DNA of 64,000 nucleotides from Lachnospiraceae bacterium (GTDB lineage Bacteria > Bacillota > Clostridia > Lachnospirales > Lachnospiraceae), in NCBI GenBank assembly GCA_017394885.1, contig JAFPWO010000023.1:62001-126000 (forward strand), read 5' to 3'. Position numbers and translations under genes: made by a program. A model generated the notes under the pieces. That model ran no database searches. It saw only the letters and a program-made list of their open reading frames with translations, and was not told the DNA's origin. How positions within the stretch are numbered: the first letter of the stretch is position 1; every line of letters begins with the position of its first letter. Below are positions 33,086 to 42,071 of the stretch, in pieces.

Positions 33086-35827
33086 TTACGGAACGGTTAT
33101 GGTTTTATCGGCACTTCTGGCAAAGTATTCATTGCTGTCGTCATAGTACATGAAGGAAAGGTGGCAGCTTACGGTGACGGCTTCGGCATAGCAGTAAATG
33201 GTTCCGGAAGTTCCTCCTGAGCTGTAATCCCAGTACGTACTTTCCGTCAGCCAGTTCCCGGAGGTCTCCACGAAGAAATCGCCGGAGTACTTGCCTTTTT
33301 TCAGCGCGCTGACAAAGTCGCTGTTCAGCGTAAAGGTAAAGGTGAGGCTGGTGGCATTAAAGCTGAAAGTCATGGCAGCCGTACTGCAGCGGGAGCAGGT
33401 AAGAGGGGTATCCTCATCCCACACTCCCAGTTTGAAATTGTGCCCGAGTGCGGCGGTCTCACTGTCCGTGTAGCTGTCGCTGCAGCGGGAGCAGGTATGG
33501 GTCGTATAGCCCTGGGCGGTACAGGTCGGAGACGTCACTGTGGATGAATAATCGTGGCCGAGCGCATCTTTGTAAGAGTCTTTATAGCTGTCGCTGCAGC
33601 GGGAGCAGGTGTGGGTCGTATAGCCCCGGGCCGTGCAGGTCGGCGCCGTGACCGTAGCACTGTAGCTGTGGCCGAGCGCGTCAACGGAGCGGGTCGCCTG
33701 GTGGCTGCAGCGGGAACAGGTCCGGGACTGCGTCCCGGCGGCGGTACAGGTCGCGGCTTTGGTGGTGGTCCAGGAGCCGTAGCTGTGCCCGAGGGCGGCG
33801 GTCTCACTGTCCGTATAGCTGTCGCTGCAGCGGGAGCAGGTATGGGTCGTATACCCCTTGGCGGTGCAGGTCGGCGCCGTGACCGTGGCACTGTAGCTGT
33901 GGCCGAGCGCGTCGACGGAACGGGTCGTCTTGCTGCCGCAGCGGGAACAGGTCCGGGACTGCGTCCCGGCAGCGGTGCAGGTGGCCGCCTTCGTGGTGGT
34001 CCAGGAACCGTAGCTGTGGCCCAGCGCCTCCGTGGTCTTCTTTGTACGGGACATTTCGGTATGGCAGTCTCTGCAGTAAACGACTTCTTCATAGGAGCCG
34101 GCGGCGGTGCAGGTGGCGGCCTTTTCTTTTTCTTTCACTGCGGCGGCCGCGGTATGCGAGGTCTTCGGCACGCTGACTGTCCGGCGGGAAAGCTCGGTAT
34201 GGCAGATGCTGCAGTAGACGACTTCATCATAGGAGCCGGCGGCGGTGCAGGTGGCGGCCGTCTCTTTTTCTTTCACTGCCGCGGCGGCAGTATGCGAGGT
34301 CTTCGGAACACTGACCGTGCTGCGGGAAAGCTCCGTATGGCAGCGGCTGCAGTAGGTGACCTCATCGTAGGAGCCGGCGGCAGTGCAGGTGGCGGCCTTT
34401 TCCTTTTCTCTCACCGCGGCGGCTGCGGTATGCCCCAGGGCAGGGAGCACCGTATGGCTGCGGGATAGCTCCTCCCCGCAGTCGGCGCAGCGGGTCACCG
34501 TATCATAGCCGCCCTCCCGGGTGCAGTCCGGCTCCCGCCGGTCTTCCTCGGAAGAAGCGCCGCGGGTATGCCCTTTAGCCTCCAGGATCACGGTTTCGCG
34601 AGAGATCTCTTCCCCGCAGATCTCGCAGTAGACCACAGCCTCATACGAGCCCTCTTCGGTGCAGGAGGGCTCGATCTCGCTTTCGGCAACGGCTTCTCCG
34701 CCGGTATGCGGGAGCATTTCAACGGTGACCAGCTCGCGGGAAAGCTCTTCTCCGCAGACCTTGCAGTAAATCACTTCTTCGTACGAGCCTTCTTCGGTGC
34801 AGGAAGGCTCGATCTCATTTTCGACTTCGGGGTCCCCTTCGATATGCCCGAGCGCTTCGGTGACCAGATGCTCGCGGGAGAGTTCCTCCCCGCAGTCGGC
34901 ACAGTAGATCACCGAATCGTACGATCCGCCTTCCAGGCACAGCGCGCCGACAGCGTTCTCATAAACAGGCTCGCTTTCGGTATGGCCGGTCGCTTTTATG
35001 AGTACGGTCTCACGGGAAAGTTCTTCCCCGCAGACAGAGCAGTAAACCACGTTTTCGAAGGAACCGTCTTCGGTGCAGGAGGGCTCGCTGATATTCTCCG
35101 CGACGGCGGCCGCGGCCCGGTGGCCGCCCAGATCCGCCAGTGTGACGGCTCTTCGGGAAAGCTCTTCCCCGCAGAGTAAGCAGCAGATGACTTCCTCCGC
35201 GGACCCCGCCGTCACGCAGCCGGCCGGGACCTCGTGTTCATAGACCGGATCGGCGGCCACATGCCCGCCGAAGCCGATGACTTCCGGGATCACGAGCCCG
35301 CATTCGGTACACTGATATTCCACGATCCCCTCGATCTGGCAGGTAGCCTCCCGGCGGATCACAGGATGATCTCTGTCATACTGATGCGGCGCGTCCGGCT
35401 CCGCCCGCCAGAGCGCGGCCAGTTCGGCGAAGGAATAATCCTGCGGCGTTTTCATAAAAGGGGTATGAAGGGAAGCACTGCGGCGGGATAAAGCCTCGGT
35501 GACAGAGCTTTCCGGCAGCGCGGCGCGCTGTCCGATGATATTGATCAGCATGAAGATGGCAAACACGGCGGCGCCGGCCCGCAGCGCGGAAACAAGCAGT
35601 TCACGCAGCCAGAAGAAGCGGCGGCGTTTTTTCTTTTTCCCGCTGCCTTCCGCGCCTTCTTCTTCCTCGCCGGGAGGGACTTCTCCCTGGAAGATATTCT
35701 CTTCCCGGACCGTAACAGCCGATTCCCGGAAAAAAGTCACATCAGGAAGCTCCGGAGTATACTCGGATGAAAAAGTATATTCCGGCAGCGTATTATATTC
35801 ACGGTCAGGCTGCGGATTCCGGCTCAT
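33086..35827 (-). CDS. Large membrane-anchored protein with about 15 Cys-pair repeats
   Basis: 913 residues. Residues 1-63 are acidic, 64-70 basic (KKKKRRR), one helix at about 78-98 anchors it, and the rest should face outside. From about 150 to 810 it holds about 15 units of roughly 40 residues: a C(T)xxG turn, a strand, then CxxC, ending in GH. The first half reads CTEEGSYEEVIYCKVCGEELSRE-like and the second CTAxGYTTHTCSRCSDSYTD-like. Cys spacing suits zinc knuckles or disulfides. The last 100 residues form a beta domain without Cys pairs. ATG 35827 has GGGAGG 6 bases upstream; the frame extends 10 codons further without a site. Similar repeats occur in surface proteins of gut Clostridia; function unknown. 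Confidence 0.85.
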   Translation of the reverse strand: MSRNPQPDREYNTLPEYTFSSEYTPELPDVTFFRESAVTVREENIFQGEVPPGEEEEGAEGSGKKKKRRRFFWLRELLVSALRAGAAVFAIFMLINIIGQRAALPESSVTEALSRRSASLHTPFMKTPQDYSFAELAALWRAEPDAPHQYDRDHPVIRREATCQIEGIVEYQCTECGLVIPEVIGFGGHVAADPVYEHEVPAGCVTAGSAEEVICCLLCGEELSRRAVTLADLGGHRAAAAVAENISEPSCTEDGSFENVVYCSVCGEELSRETVLIKATGHTESEPVYENAVGALCLEGGSYDSVIYCADCGEELSREHLVTEALGHIEGDPEVENEIEPSCTEEGSYEEVIYCKVCGEELSRELVTVEMLPHTGGEAVAESEIEPSCTEEGSYEAVVYCEICGEEISRETVILEAKGHTRGASSEEDRREPDCTREGGYDTVTRCADCGEELSRSHTVLPALGHTAAAAVREKEKAATCTAAGSYDEVTYCSRCHTELSRSTVSVPKTSHTAAAAVKEKETAATCTAAGSYDEVVYCSICHTELSRRTVSVPKTSHTAAAAVKEKEKAATCTAAGSYEEVVYCRDCHTEMSRTKKTTEALGHSYGSWTTTKAATCTAAGTQSRTCSRCGSKTTRSVDALGHSYSATVTAPTCTAKGYTTHTCSRCSDSYTDSETAALGHSYGSWTTTKAATCTAAGTQSRTCSRCSHQATRSVDALGHSYSATVTAPTCTARGYTTHTCSRCSDSYKDSYKDALGHDYSSTVTSPTCTAQGYTTHTCSRCSDSYTDSETAALGHNFKLGVWDEDTPLTCSRCSTAAMTFSFNATSLTFTFTLNSDFVSALKKGKYSGDFFVETSGNWLTESTYWDYSSGGTSGTIYCYAEAVTVSCHLSFMYYDDSNEYFARSADKTITVP
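33420..35350 (-). repeat. Degenerate tandem coding repeats (about 110-150 bp units)
   Basis: DNA repeats under the Cys-pair protein. Units near the 3' end of the gene (33420-34120) alternate between two types that are almost identical copies of each other, and units at about 34120-34440 form a second near-identical trio. Those nearer the 5' end are more diverged, so the array appears to have grown at its 3' side. Confidence 0.8.
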
Positions 35828-35871
35828 CGGGCACCTCCCGCGGAAAGGCAACGACAAGAATGCTTTGCTTT

Positions 35872-35901
35872 ATTATAATCAGTCTGAGAAATATTTGTCA
35901 A
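35872..35901 (-). promoter_or_regulatory. Promoter of the repeat protein / mscS transcript
   Basis: Minus strand: TTGACA (35901-35896), 18-base spacer, perfect TATAAT (35877-35872). Confidence 0.8.
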
Positions 35902-35976
35902 TCAAGACCGTACCAGACTTTCATTTTCAAGAAATGCAGAAGCATATATTTTACAGAAAAAGGCCTGCGGTTTGCG

Positions 35977-37302
35977 TTACGGCGTGATTCCGGCGTGTTT
36001 GCTTCTTTGTTTTTCGGCGAAGGAGAGCAGAAGACGCCAGAGCGGGATCAGATACAGATAGCAGGCAAAAAGGACGGAAGATTCCGGTGCTCCGGCAGAG
36101 GCAAGAGGAATAGCGCCTGCAATGGACCAGGGAACGAGCGGTGCGATCACCACAGCGCTGTCCTCGATATCGAGTGCCTGCCGCGGGCCGTTGCCGGGAG
36201 ACAGGTCTTCGCAGAGAAGCCGGGTCAGGATAATGCTGAGCGATTGGTTGCAGGCGATCACGGCAGTAAGGAGTGCAGCTGTCATCGTGGCACAATAGGA
36301 AGTCGTCCTGGCAGAAAACTTCTCAATGAGACGGCGGATTCCGTCAAGAAGGCCGATCTTCTGCAGCAGCCTGGAATAGGACGAAGAGATCATGACGATC
36401 GCACCGCCGCGCAGCATGGACACCAGACCGCCGCCGTCCAGCATTGCAGCGACGGTGGCATCTGCTGCATGGAACCCGGTCACCGTGGCAAGCAGGGTCT
36501 CTCCGAGAGCCTTTTGCTGCAGAAACAGGCTGATGGGCAAGGAAGCCAGAATGCTGACAAGCATAGCCCGTTTGGCTCCGAGTCGCAGCAGAGAAAGAAT
36601 AATGATCAGGCCGGCAGGCAGAAGCGCGATCCAGTGAATACGGAATTCTGCAGAAAAGATCGCGCGCACATCCAGATCGACTGATCCTGCGGACGGACTG
36701 AAGCGCCCGAGCAGCCAGTAGATCAGGCAGGCGGCAAGAAAAGGGATGAGCGCAGTGCGCAGCATGTTTTTAATATTGTCATACAGGGAAGTCTTTGTCA
36801 GCTCAGAGACAAGAACCGCGCTGGAAGAAACCGGGGAACAGCGGTCACCGAAGTAAACGCCGGAAAGGACAGCGCCACCCACAAAAACGATATTCGCTCC
36901 CATGGCTCCGGCGATCGTTCCGCAGACCACGCCCATGGTCGCCCCGGTCGCAAAGGAAGAACCGGTCAGCAGGGATACAAGACAGTTAAGGAGGAAGGTC
37001 ATCAGAAGCAGAAGAGACGGATTGATCAGACCCGAAGCATAGCTGACCAGCGTCGCGATAGTCCCGGCGGAGCGCCATAACGCAGTCAGAATACCGATCA
37101 GCACGAAGATGATCAGTACATTCTTCACGGTCTTTATGCCTTCGATGCAGAGAGTAAAAATCTCACGGAAAGAAAGTCCTTTAACCCGTGCGTACAGGAT
37201 AAAGATCACCAGTCCGAAGAGCAGTGCATAAAGAACGGGCCATCCCAGCAGGAGACAGCAAAGCAGCGCGCTGCAGAACAGAAGAATGACGACAAGATCC
37301 AC
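35977..37302 (-). CDS. NhaC-family Na+/H+ antiporter
   Basis: 441 residues, about eleven helices. Marks include LIGILTALWRSAGTIATLVSYA, SLLTGSSFATGATMGVVCG, GGAVLSGVYFGDRCSPVSSSAVL and the late TTSYCATMTAALLTAVIACNQSLS. Exchanges cytosolic Na+ for H+. I chose GTG 37302: GGGGAGG lies 5 bases upstream, and the predicted transcript starts near 37352. The in-frame ATG at 37350 would sit at the very end of that mRNA. The frame is open much further up to 37893, but that part runs antisense to the GH13 gene. Confidence 0.88.
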   Translation of the reverse strand: MDLVVILLFCSALLCCLLLGWPVLYALLFGLVIFILYARVKGLSFREIFTLCIEGIKTVKNVLIIFVLIGILTALWRSAGTIATLVSYASGLINPSLLLLMTFLLNCLVSLLTGSSFATGATMGVVCGTIAGAMGANIVFVGGAVLSGVYFGDRCSPVSSSAVLVSELTKTSLYDNIKNMLRTALIPFLAACLIYWLLGRFSPSAGSVDLDVRAIFSAEFRIHWIALLPAGLIIILSLLRLGAKRAMLVSILASLPISLFLQQKALGETLLATVTGFHAADATVAAMLDGGGLVSMLRGGAIVMISSSYSRLLQKIGLLDGIRRLIEKFSARTTSYCATMTAALLTAVIACNQSLSIILTRLLCEDLSPGNGPRQALDIEDSAVVIAPLVPWSIAGAIPLASAGAPESSVLFACYLYLIPLWRLLLSFAEKQRSKHAGITP

Positions 37303-37358
37303 GAAAACCTCCCCGGAAAACCAGGCTGCAGCGGAACTGCAGAGAATCATTTGATCCC

Positions 37359-37386
37359 ATTGTATCTGTTTTGCCGGAAAAAACAA
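37359..37386 (-). promoter_or_regulatory. Promoter of the NhaC gene
   Basis: Minus strand: TTGTTT (37386-37381), 16-base spacer, TACAAT (37364-37359). Supports the downstream GTG start. Confidence 0.6.
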
Positions 37387-37400
37387 GTATTGGCGGTGAA

Positions 37401-37429
37401 TTGACATTTTCTTCCATCTACGGTAGGAT
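37401..37429 (+). promoter_or_regulatory. Promoter of the second GH13 gene
   Basis: TTGACA at 37401-37406, 17-base spacer, TAGGAT at 37424-37429. It diverges from the NhaC promoter, 14 bases apart. Confidence 0.75.
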
Positions 37430-37479
37430 TCAGAGTAAGAAAAGGATGGAGCAAGGCCTTCGGCCGGATGGGGGAGACT

Positions 37480-39039
37480 ATGCCAAAGTGGCTGAATGAT
37501 GCGGTATTCTATGAGATCTATCCGCAGTCTTTTTATGATACCAACGGAGACGGGATCGGTGATATACCGGGGATCATCGAAAAGCTGGACTATATCCGGG
37601 ACCTGGGCTGCAACGCCCTCTGGATCAATCCCTGCTTCGATTCGCCCTTTAAGGATGCGGGCTACGATGTGCGCGACTACAAAAAGGTAGCGGCGCGCTA
37701 CGGCACCAATGAGGATCTGGTCCGGCTTTTTCGCACGGCTCACGAAAAGGACATGCATGTGCTGCTGGATCTGGTGCCCGGCCACACTTCCGAAGAGCAT
37801 GAATGGTTCAAAGCCAGCGGGAAAGCGGAGAGAAATGAGTATTCGGACCGATACATATGGACGGATTACTGGATCAAAGGGATCGGCGGGCATCCGTATA
37901 TTGCCGGCGAGTGTGAGCGGAACGGCGCGTATATGCTGAACTTCTTCAAGTGCCAGCCCGCCCTGAACTACGGCTTCCTGAACCCGACGCAGGAATGGCA
38001 GATCTCATATCAGGATCCGGCGGCGGTCGCCACGCAGGACGCAATCATGGATATTATGCGGTTCTGGCTGGATAGAGGCTGCGACGGCTTCCGCGTGGAC
38101 ATGGCGGATTCGCTGGTCAAGGACGATGATGAAGAAAAGTCCGGGACCTGCTGCTTTTGGCGCAGGGTGCGGAAGATGCTGGATGCGTCATATCCGGAGG
38201 CAGCGCTGGTCGCGGAGTGGAGCAATCCCTGGCTGGCCTTGAAATCCGCGGGCTTCCACATGGATTTCTATCTGGACCACGGCGGTAACGGTTACAACAC
38301 GCTGCTGCGGGATTATGAGGTCAGTACACCGGACAATTCGTATTTCAAAAAGGACGGAGACGGGGATATCACACGTTTCCTGCGGGACTATCTGCCGCGG
38401 TACGAGGTCGGAAAGGGGCACGGCTATGTCAGCCTGATCACCGGGAATCACGATACGCCGCGGGCAGCTTATACGCTGGATGAAACCGAACTGAAGCTGG
38501 CCTATGCGACTCTCTTTACGCTGCCCGGGGTGCCGTTCCTCTACTACGGAGACGAGATCGGGATGCGGTATCTGGCGGATCTGCCGACCAAAGAAGGGGG
38601 ATATACCCGTACCGGCAGCCGGACGCCCATGCAGTGGGACGATTCGAAAAACTGCGGTTTTTCCGCGGCTGAGGAGGATCAGCTGTATCTGCCGGTGGAT
38701 GAAGGCGGGCCTTCGGTAAAAGCCATGGCAGAACGCGGCGATTCGCTGTACCGGACGCTGCAGGCGGTGCTGGCCCTGCGCCGCCGGGAGAAGGATCTTC
38801 AGGCGGACGGAGACTTTGCCGTGCTGCTCGGAGAAAAAGACGCGCCGTTTGTTTATCGGAGAGGGGAGCTGCTCCTGGCCGTGAATCCGAAGGGAGAGCA
38901 GCAGGCGGCAGATCTTGCGGCGCTTCTGGAAAAGGGTGACGCCTGTCCGTGGCAGATGCTGTTTTCCATCGGCGAGGTTTCTCTGCGGGAAGGCAGACTG
39001 ACAATGTCGGCGCAGTCGTTTGCGGTGCTGAAGAGCTGA
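37480..39039 (+). CDS. GH13 alpha-glucosidase / trehalose-synthase-like enzyme
   Basis: 519 residues, cytosolic. WLNDAVFYEIYPQSFYDTNGDGIGD, DLVPGHTSEEHEWF, nucleophile Asp207 in GFRVDMADSLV, acid/base Glu246 in LVAEWSNPW, and Asp325 in ITGNHDTPR are present. The layout resembles the alpha-glucosidase, trehalose synthase and glycosidase groups of GH13, but I cannot choose between them. ATG 37480 has GGGGGAG 4 bases upstream; ATG 37468 lies before that site. The 2-hydroxyacid dehydrogenase gene starts 61 bases later. Confidence 0.87.
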   Translation: MPKWLNDAVFYEIYPQSFYDTNGDGIGDIPGIIEKLDYIRDLGCNALWINPCFDSPFKDAGYDVRDYKKVAARYGTNEDLVRLFRTAHEKDMHVLLDLVPGHTSEEHEWFKASGKAERNEYSDRYIWTDYWIKGIGGHPYIAGECERNGAYMLNFFKCQPALNYGFLNPTQEWQISYQDPAAVATQDAIMDIMRFWLDRGCDGFRVDMADSLVKDDDEEKSGTCCFWRRVRKMLDASYPEAALVAEWSNPWLALKSAGFHMDFYLDHGGNGYNTLLRDYEVSTPDNSYFKKDGDGDITRFLRDYLPRYEVGKGHGYVSLITGNHDTPRAAYTLDETELKLAYATLFTLPGVPFLYYGDEIGMRYLADLPTKEGGYTRTGSRTPMQWDDSKNCGFSAAEEDQLYLPVDEGGPSVKAMAERGDSLYRTLQAVLALRRREKDLQADGDFAVLLGEKDAPFVYRRGELLLAVNPKGEQQAADLAALLEKGDACPWQMLFSIGEVSLREGRLTMSAQSFAVLKS

Positions 39040-39100
39040 AAAACCGCAGAAAAACTCTTTTCGGTTACATATACAACCCGTCTACAATGAGGAGGAAATC

Positions 39101-40009
39101 ATGGTTAAAACGCTGGTGACCGGTTCCCTGCAGGCTTCGGAGGAAGATCTGGCGCGCCTGACGCAGCTGGGGCTGGATATTACCTATCACAAAGATGAAA
39201 GAGTGCCGGTCGAAAACGCGGCACAGTATGAGATCGTAGTCGGCAACAGTGTGTTTTATTATCAGGACTGCGCGCCGTTTACGAGCCTTAAGTTCATGCA
39301 GATGACCAGCGCGGGATACGACCGGATCCCGGTGGAGCGTCTCAAGGCGCAGGGCGTTATCCTCCGCAATGCGGACGGCGTCTACAGCCCGCCGATGGCG
39401 GAATGGACGCTGATGCGGATCCTTGAGCTGACCAAACACGCGAAGAGCACGCTGGAGGCGCAGCAGCAGGGCGTTTATAAAAAGGACTGGAAGTGGGGCG
39501 AACTGGTCGGGAAGAAGGCCCTGATCGTCGGATTCGGCGCGTACGGACGGGCTATCGCGAAGCGTCTGGCGGCTTTTGACGCTGCCATCACGATCGTGAA
39601 CCGCACGGTCCGCAGCTGCCCGGAAGCAGAGCATTTTTACGGCCTGGATCATTTGGAAGAAGAGATCCCGAAGGCTGACTATGTGATCCTCGCGATCGCA
39701 CTGAACGAGGAGACAAGGCATCTCTTTGACCGGGACATGCTGGCCAGGATCAAGCCCGGCGCTTTCCTGATCAACGCCGCACGCGGCGCGCTGATCGACG
39801 AAGCGGCGCTGATCGAGGCCTTATCCTCCGGACAACTGGCCGCCGCGGCGCTGGATGTGTACGAAAAAGAACCGCTTTCCGCGGACAGCCCGCTCTGGAA
39901 GCTGGACAATGTCCTGCTCTCGCAGCACAACAGCTTCGTGGGCGACGGAAACCATGCCCGTATGATGGACCTGGTGATCCGAAATCTGAAAGAGTACCTG
40001 AACCGGTAA
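39101..40009 (+). CDS. D-isomer-specific 2-hydroxyacid dehydrogenase
   Basis: 302 residues. NAD-binding GFGAYGRAIAKRL (about 143-155), catalytic Arg in INAARGALIDEAAL, Glu in DVYEKEPLS, and His in LLSQHNSF. Residues 1-95 and 285-302 form the substrate domain. Reduces a 2-keto acid or oxidises a D-2-hydroxy acid; the substrate is not predictable from sequence. AGGAGG lies 7 bases before the ATG. The gene may be read from the GH13 promoter, as no terminator separates them. Confidence 0.92.
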   Translation: MVKTLVTGSLQASEEDLARLTQLGLDITYHKDERVPVENAAQYEIVVGNSVFYYQDCAPFTSLKFMQMTSAGYDRIPVERLKAQGVILRNADGVYSPPMAEWTLMRILELTKHAKSTLEAQQQGVYKKDWKWGELVGKKALIVGFGAYGRAIAKRLAAFDAAITIVNRTVRSCPEAEHFYGLDHLEEEIPKADYVILAIALNEETRHLFDRDMLARIKPGAFLINAARGALIDEAALIEALSSGQLAAAALDVYEKEPLSADSPLWKLDNVLLSQHNSFVGDGNHARMMDLVIRNLKEYLNR

Positions 40010-40059
40010 ATGCACTCGGAAAAGTGCAGGCAGGGCCCTAAAAAAGTTGAAAATACTGC

Positions 40060-40087
40060 TTGCACTTTTCCGCAAACATGGTATAAT
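40060..40087 (+). promoter_or_regulatory. Promoter of tRNA-Ala
   Basis: TTGCAC at 40060-40065, 16-base spacer, perfect TATAAT at 40082-40087; the tRNA begins 32 bases after the -10 box. Confidence 0.8.
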
Positions 40088-40119
40088 GCATTTTGCTTCG
40101 CAAAGAAGCCTTCATATCC

Positions 40120-40192
40120 GGGGTATTAGCTCAGCTGGGAGAGCGCCAGGTTCGCAATCTGGAGGTCAGGGGTTCGATCCCCCTATGCTCCA
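40120..40192 (+). tRNA. tRNA-Ala (anticodon CGC)
   Basis: 73 bases that fold into a full cloverleaf. The acceptor GGGGTAT pairs with ATGCTCC and has the G3-U70 pair that marks alanine tRNAs. The D arm is GCTC...GAGC, the anticodon stem is CCAGG/TCTGG with loop TTCGCAA (anticodon at 40153-40155), and the T arm has GGTTCGATCC. CCA is not encoded. It reads GCG codons. Confidence 0.96.
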
Positions 40193-40195
40193 CTC

Positions 40196-40224
40196 AAAAA
40201 ACCGCGTAGTTACGCGGTTTTTTG
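40196..40224 (+). terminator. Terminator of tRNA-Ala
   Basis: Stem AAACCGCGTA with TACGCGGTTT and a long T run directly behind the tRNA. Confidence 0.88.
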
Positions 40225-40418
40225 TTGTTTTTGAAAGAGTTACCTGCGGTTACGTCAGGATTCAGAGATTAACAGCAGGAAATATGTCATATGACTCTGT
40301 TTCTTTTTGCCGGCCGCAAAGTGCCGAAGCATTGAAGTCATTCTCGAAATATGGTATTTTCTACATAAGTTTCTGTAAGCACATATCCATGTACGGTGGG
40401 AAAAGAACGAAAGGGTAA
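40225..40418. other. Intergenic region before the AlbA-type regulator gene
   Basis: AT-richer than its neighbours. No ORF with a ribosome site, RNA gene or convincing promoter seen. Confidence 0.4.
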
Positions 40419-41942
40419 ATGGCTGCTATAACGAATGCTCAAATCAGTCCTCAGGCAGATGGAGCGGCAGAAAAGAGGCCTCGCATGATAGATTTCAACA
40501 ACCTTGGATCCTATAGGGAGAATAACCGGCTCGAAGCAAAAACGGCGCTGGGCGGTCTTCCCCAAAGCATCTGGGAGACCTATTCCGCCTTTGCCAACAC
40601 CCTTGGCGGAATCATTCTGCTCGGGGTGTCAGAAAAGCCGGATCATTCTTTTGAAGCTGTCGACCTGCCTGAACCGGGGAGCCTGATTCAGGCTTTCTGG
40701 GATATCGTCAATAACCCGAATAAGGTCAGCATAAACCTGCTTTCTGAAAAAGATGTCTATCCGTTTGAAGTTAACGGGAAGCATATCGTTGTCATGAATA
40801 TCCCCCGCGCCGATCGGAGTTACCGCCCGGTCTATCTGGACGGCAACCCGCTCAACACCTACAGAAGAAATGGTGAGGGAGATTATAAGTGCACCAGGGA
40901 AGAGTATCAGGCAATGGTGCGTGATGCTGCTGTGAAAACGCAGGATATGCAGGTGCTTACGGATATGGATCTGTCGGTCTTTAACAGTGACAGTATTCGC
41001 AGTTACCGCCAGCGCATGCGGCTTTCCCGCCCGGGACATGTGTGGGAAGAGCTGGATGATGAAGCCTTTCTTCAAAAGATCGACGCTGCCGGGATCGGAG
41101 AAGACGGAAAAATGCATCCGACCGCAGCCGGTTTACTGATGTTCGGCAATGAATCTGATATCGTGCGCGAATACAACAACTATTCTCTGGATTATCAGGA
41201 ACAGTACGATCGGCGAAAACGATGGACCGACAGGATCGTTTCCTCTTCAGGCGACTGGAGCGGGAATGTATATGACTTCTATTTCCGTGTTTACAACAAG
41301 CTCCGGCAGGACATTAAGACGCCGTTTAAGCTGGACGGCGTCACCTGTGTGGATGATACGCCGGTCCGTCAGGCCTTGCGGGAAGCGCTGGCGAACTGCC
41401 TTGTCAATGCAGACTATTACGGCCGGCAGGGCGTGGTGATCATCAAAAAGCCCCGGCTGATCACGCTCTCCAATCCCGGCGGCCTGCGGATCGGGCTGGC
41501 CACCGCCTTAAGCGGCGGGGTGTCCGATCCTCGGAACAGTGCCATGCTGCGGATGTTTAATCTTGTGGATATCGGGGAGCGGGCAGGCAGCGGCATCCCC
41601 AATATCTTCCGCGTATGGAAGGAACAGAAATGGAGCGAACCGGTCATTGCGGAAGAATTCGAACCGGACCGGATCACCGTCACATTGCCGTTGTCGGCGG
41701 TATCTGTCGCCGGCGGCGGTCAATCGGCGAAAGTCGTCGATAAATCGGCGGTAAAGGAGAAAGTGAAGAACAGTATTCTGCTGTATCTGACTGATCATCC
41801 CGATGGAAGAACGGCTGAAATCGCCGCTTTCCTGAGTATGAGCACCTCACGTGCGCGGGACTATATGAAAGAATTAGTGAATGATGGGTCTGTCGAGGTT
41901 TTCAGATCAAACAGGAAGCGGATCTACCGGCTGAAAAGATAA
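40419..41942 (+). CDS. AlbA_2 (Schlafen-type) ATP-binding regulator
   Basis: 507 residues. AlbA_2 domain at about 28-150 with RLEAKTALGGLPQSIWETYSAFANT and GGIILLGVSE, a middle linker, an HATPase_c_4-like region at about 310-400 (REALANCLVNADYYG, LSNPGGLRIGL, RNSAMLRMFNLVDIGERAGSGIP), and a C-terminal winged helix at about 435-505 (TAEIAAFLSMSTSRARDYMKELV). Often called a putative transcriptional regulator; such genes are common near tRNAs and in accessory DNA. Codon use here is AT-richer than in neighbours, a mild hint of transfer. No integrase is present. Confidence 0.9.
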   Translation: MAAITNAQISPQADGAAEKRPRMIDFNNLGSYRENNRLEAKTALGGLPQSIWETYSAFANTLGGIILLGVSEKPDHSFEAVDLPEPGSLIQAFWDIVNNPNKVSINLLSEKDVYPFEVNGKHIVVMNIPRADRSYRPVYLDGNPLNTYRRNGEGDYKCTREEYQAMVRDAAVKTQDMQVLTDMDLSVFNSDSIRSYRQRMRLSRPGHVWEELDDEAFLQKIDAAGIGEDGKMHPTAAGLLMFGNESDIVREYNNYSLDYQEQYDRRKRWTDRIVSSSGDWSGNVYDFYFRVYNKLRQDIKTPFKLDGVTCVDDTPVRQALREALANCLVNADYYGRQGVVIIKKPRLITLSNPGGLRIGLATALSGGVSDPRNSAMLRMFNLVDIGERAGSGIPNIFRVWKEQKWSEPVIAEEFEPDRITVTLPLSAVSVAGGGQSAKVVDKSAVKEKVKNSILLYLTDHPDGRTAEIAAFLSMSTSRARDYMKELVNDGSVEVFRSNRKRIYRLKR

Positions 41943-42071
41943 TCAGAGCTGTGAAGAAACCGGCCGCCCCGTGAAGGTGCGGCCGGTCTCCATGGCGGCG
42001 GATCCCATCAGCATTATGCGATCCGAGCGCGGAAAGCAGGGTATGATCTATTATACCGAAGTGGGGCGGAT

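Noticed and set aside
33420-35350. CRISPR-like or satellite array
   Set aside because: The repeats keep one reading frame and code for Cys-pair modules; unit and spacer lengths do not fit CRISPR.
37303-37893. N-terminal extension of the NhaC gene
   Set aside because: It runs antisense to the GH13 gene and lies upstream of the predicted promoter; GTG 37302 has a strong ribosome site.
41959-41988. Terminator after the AlbA-type gene
   Set aside because: A GC-rich hairpin is present but has no T run.
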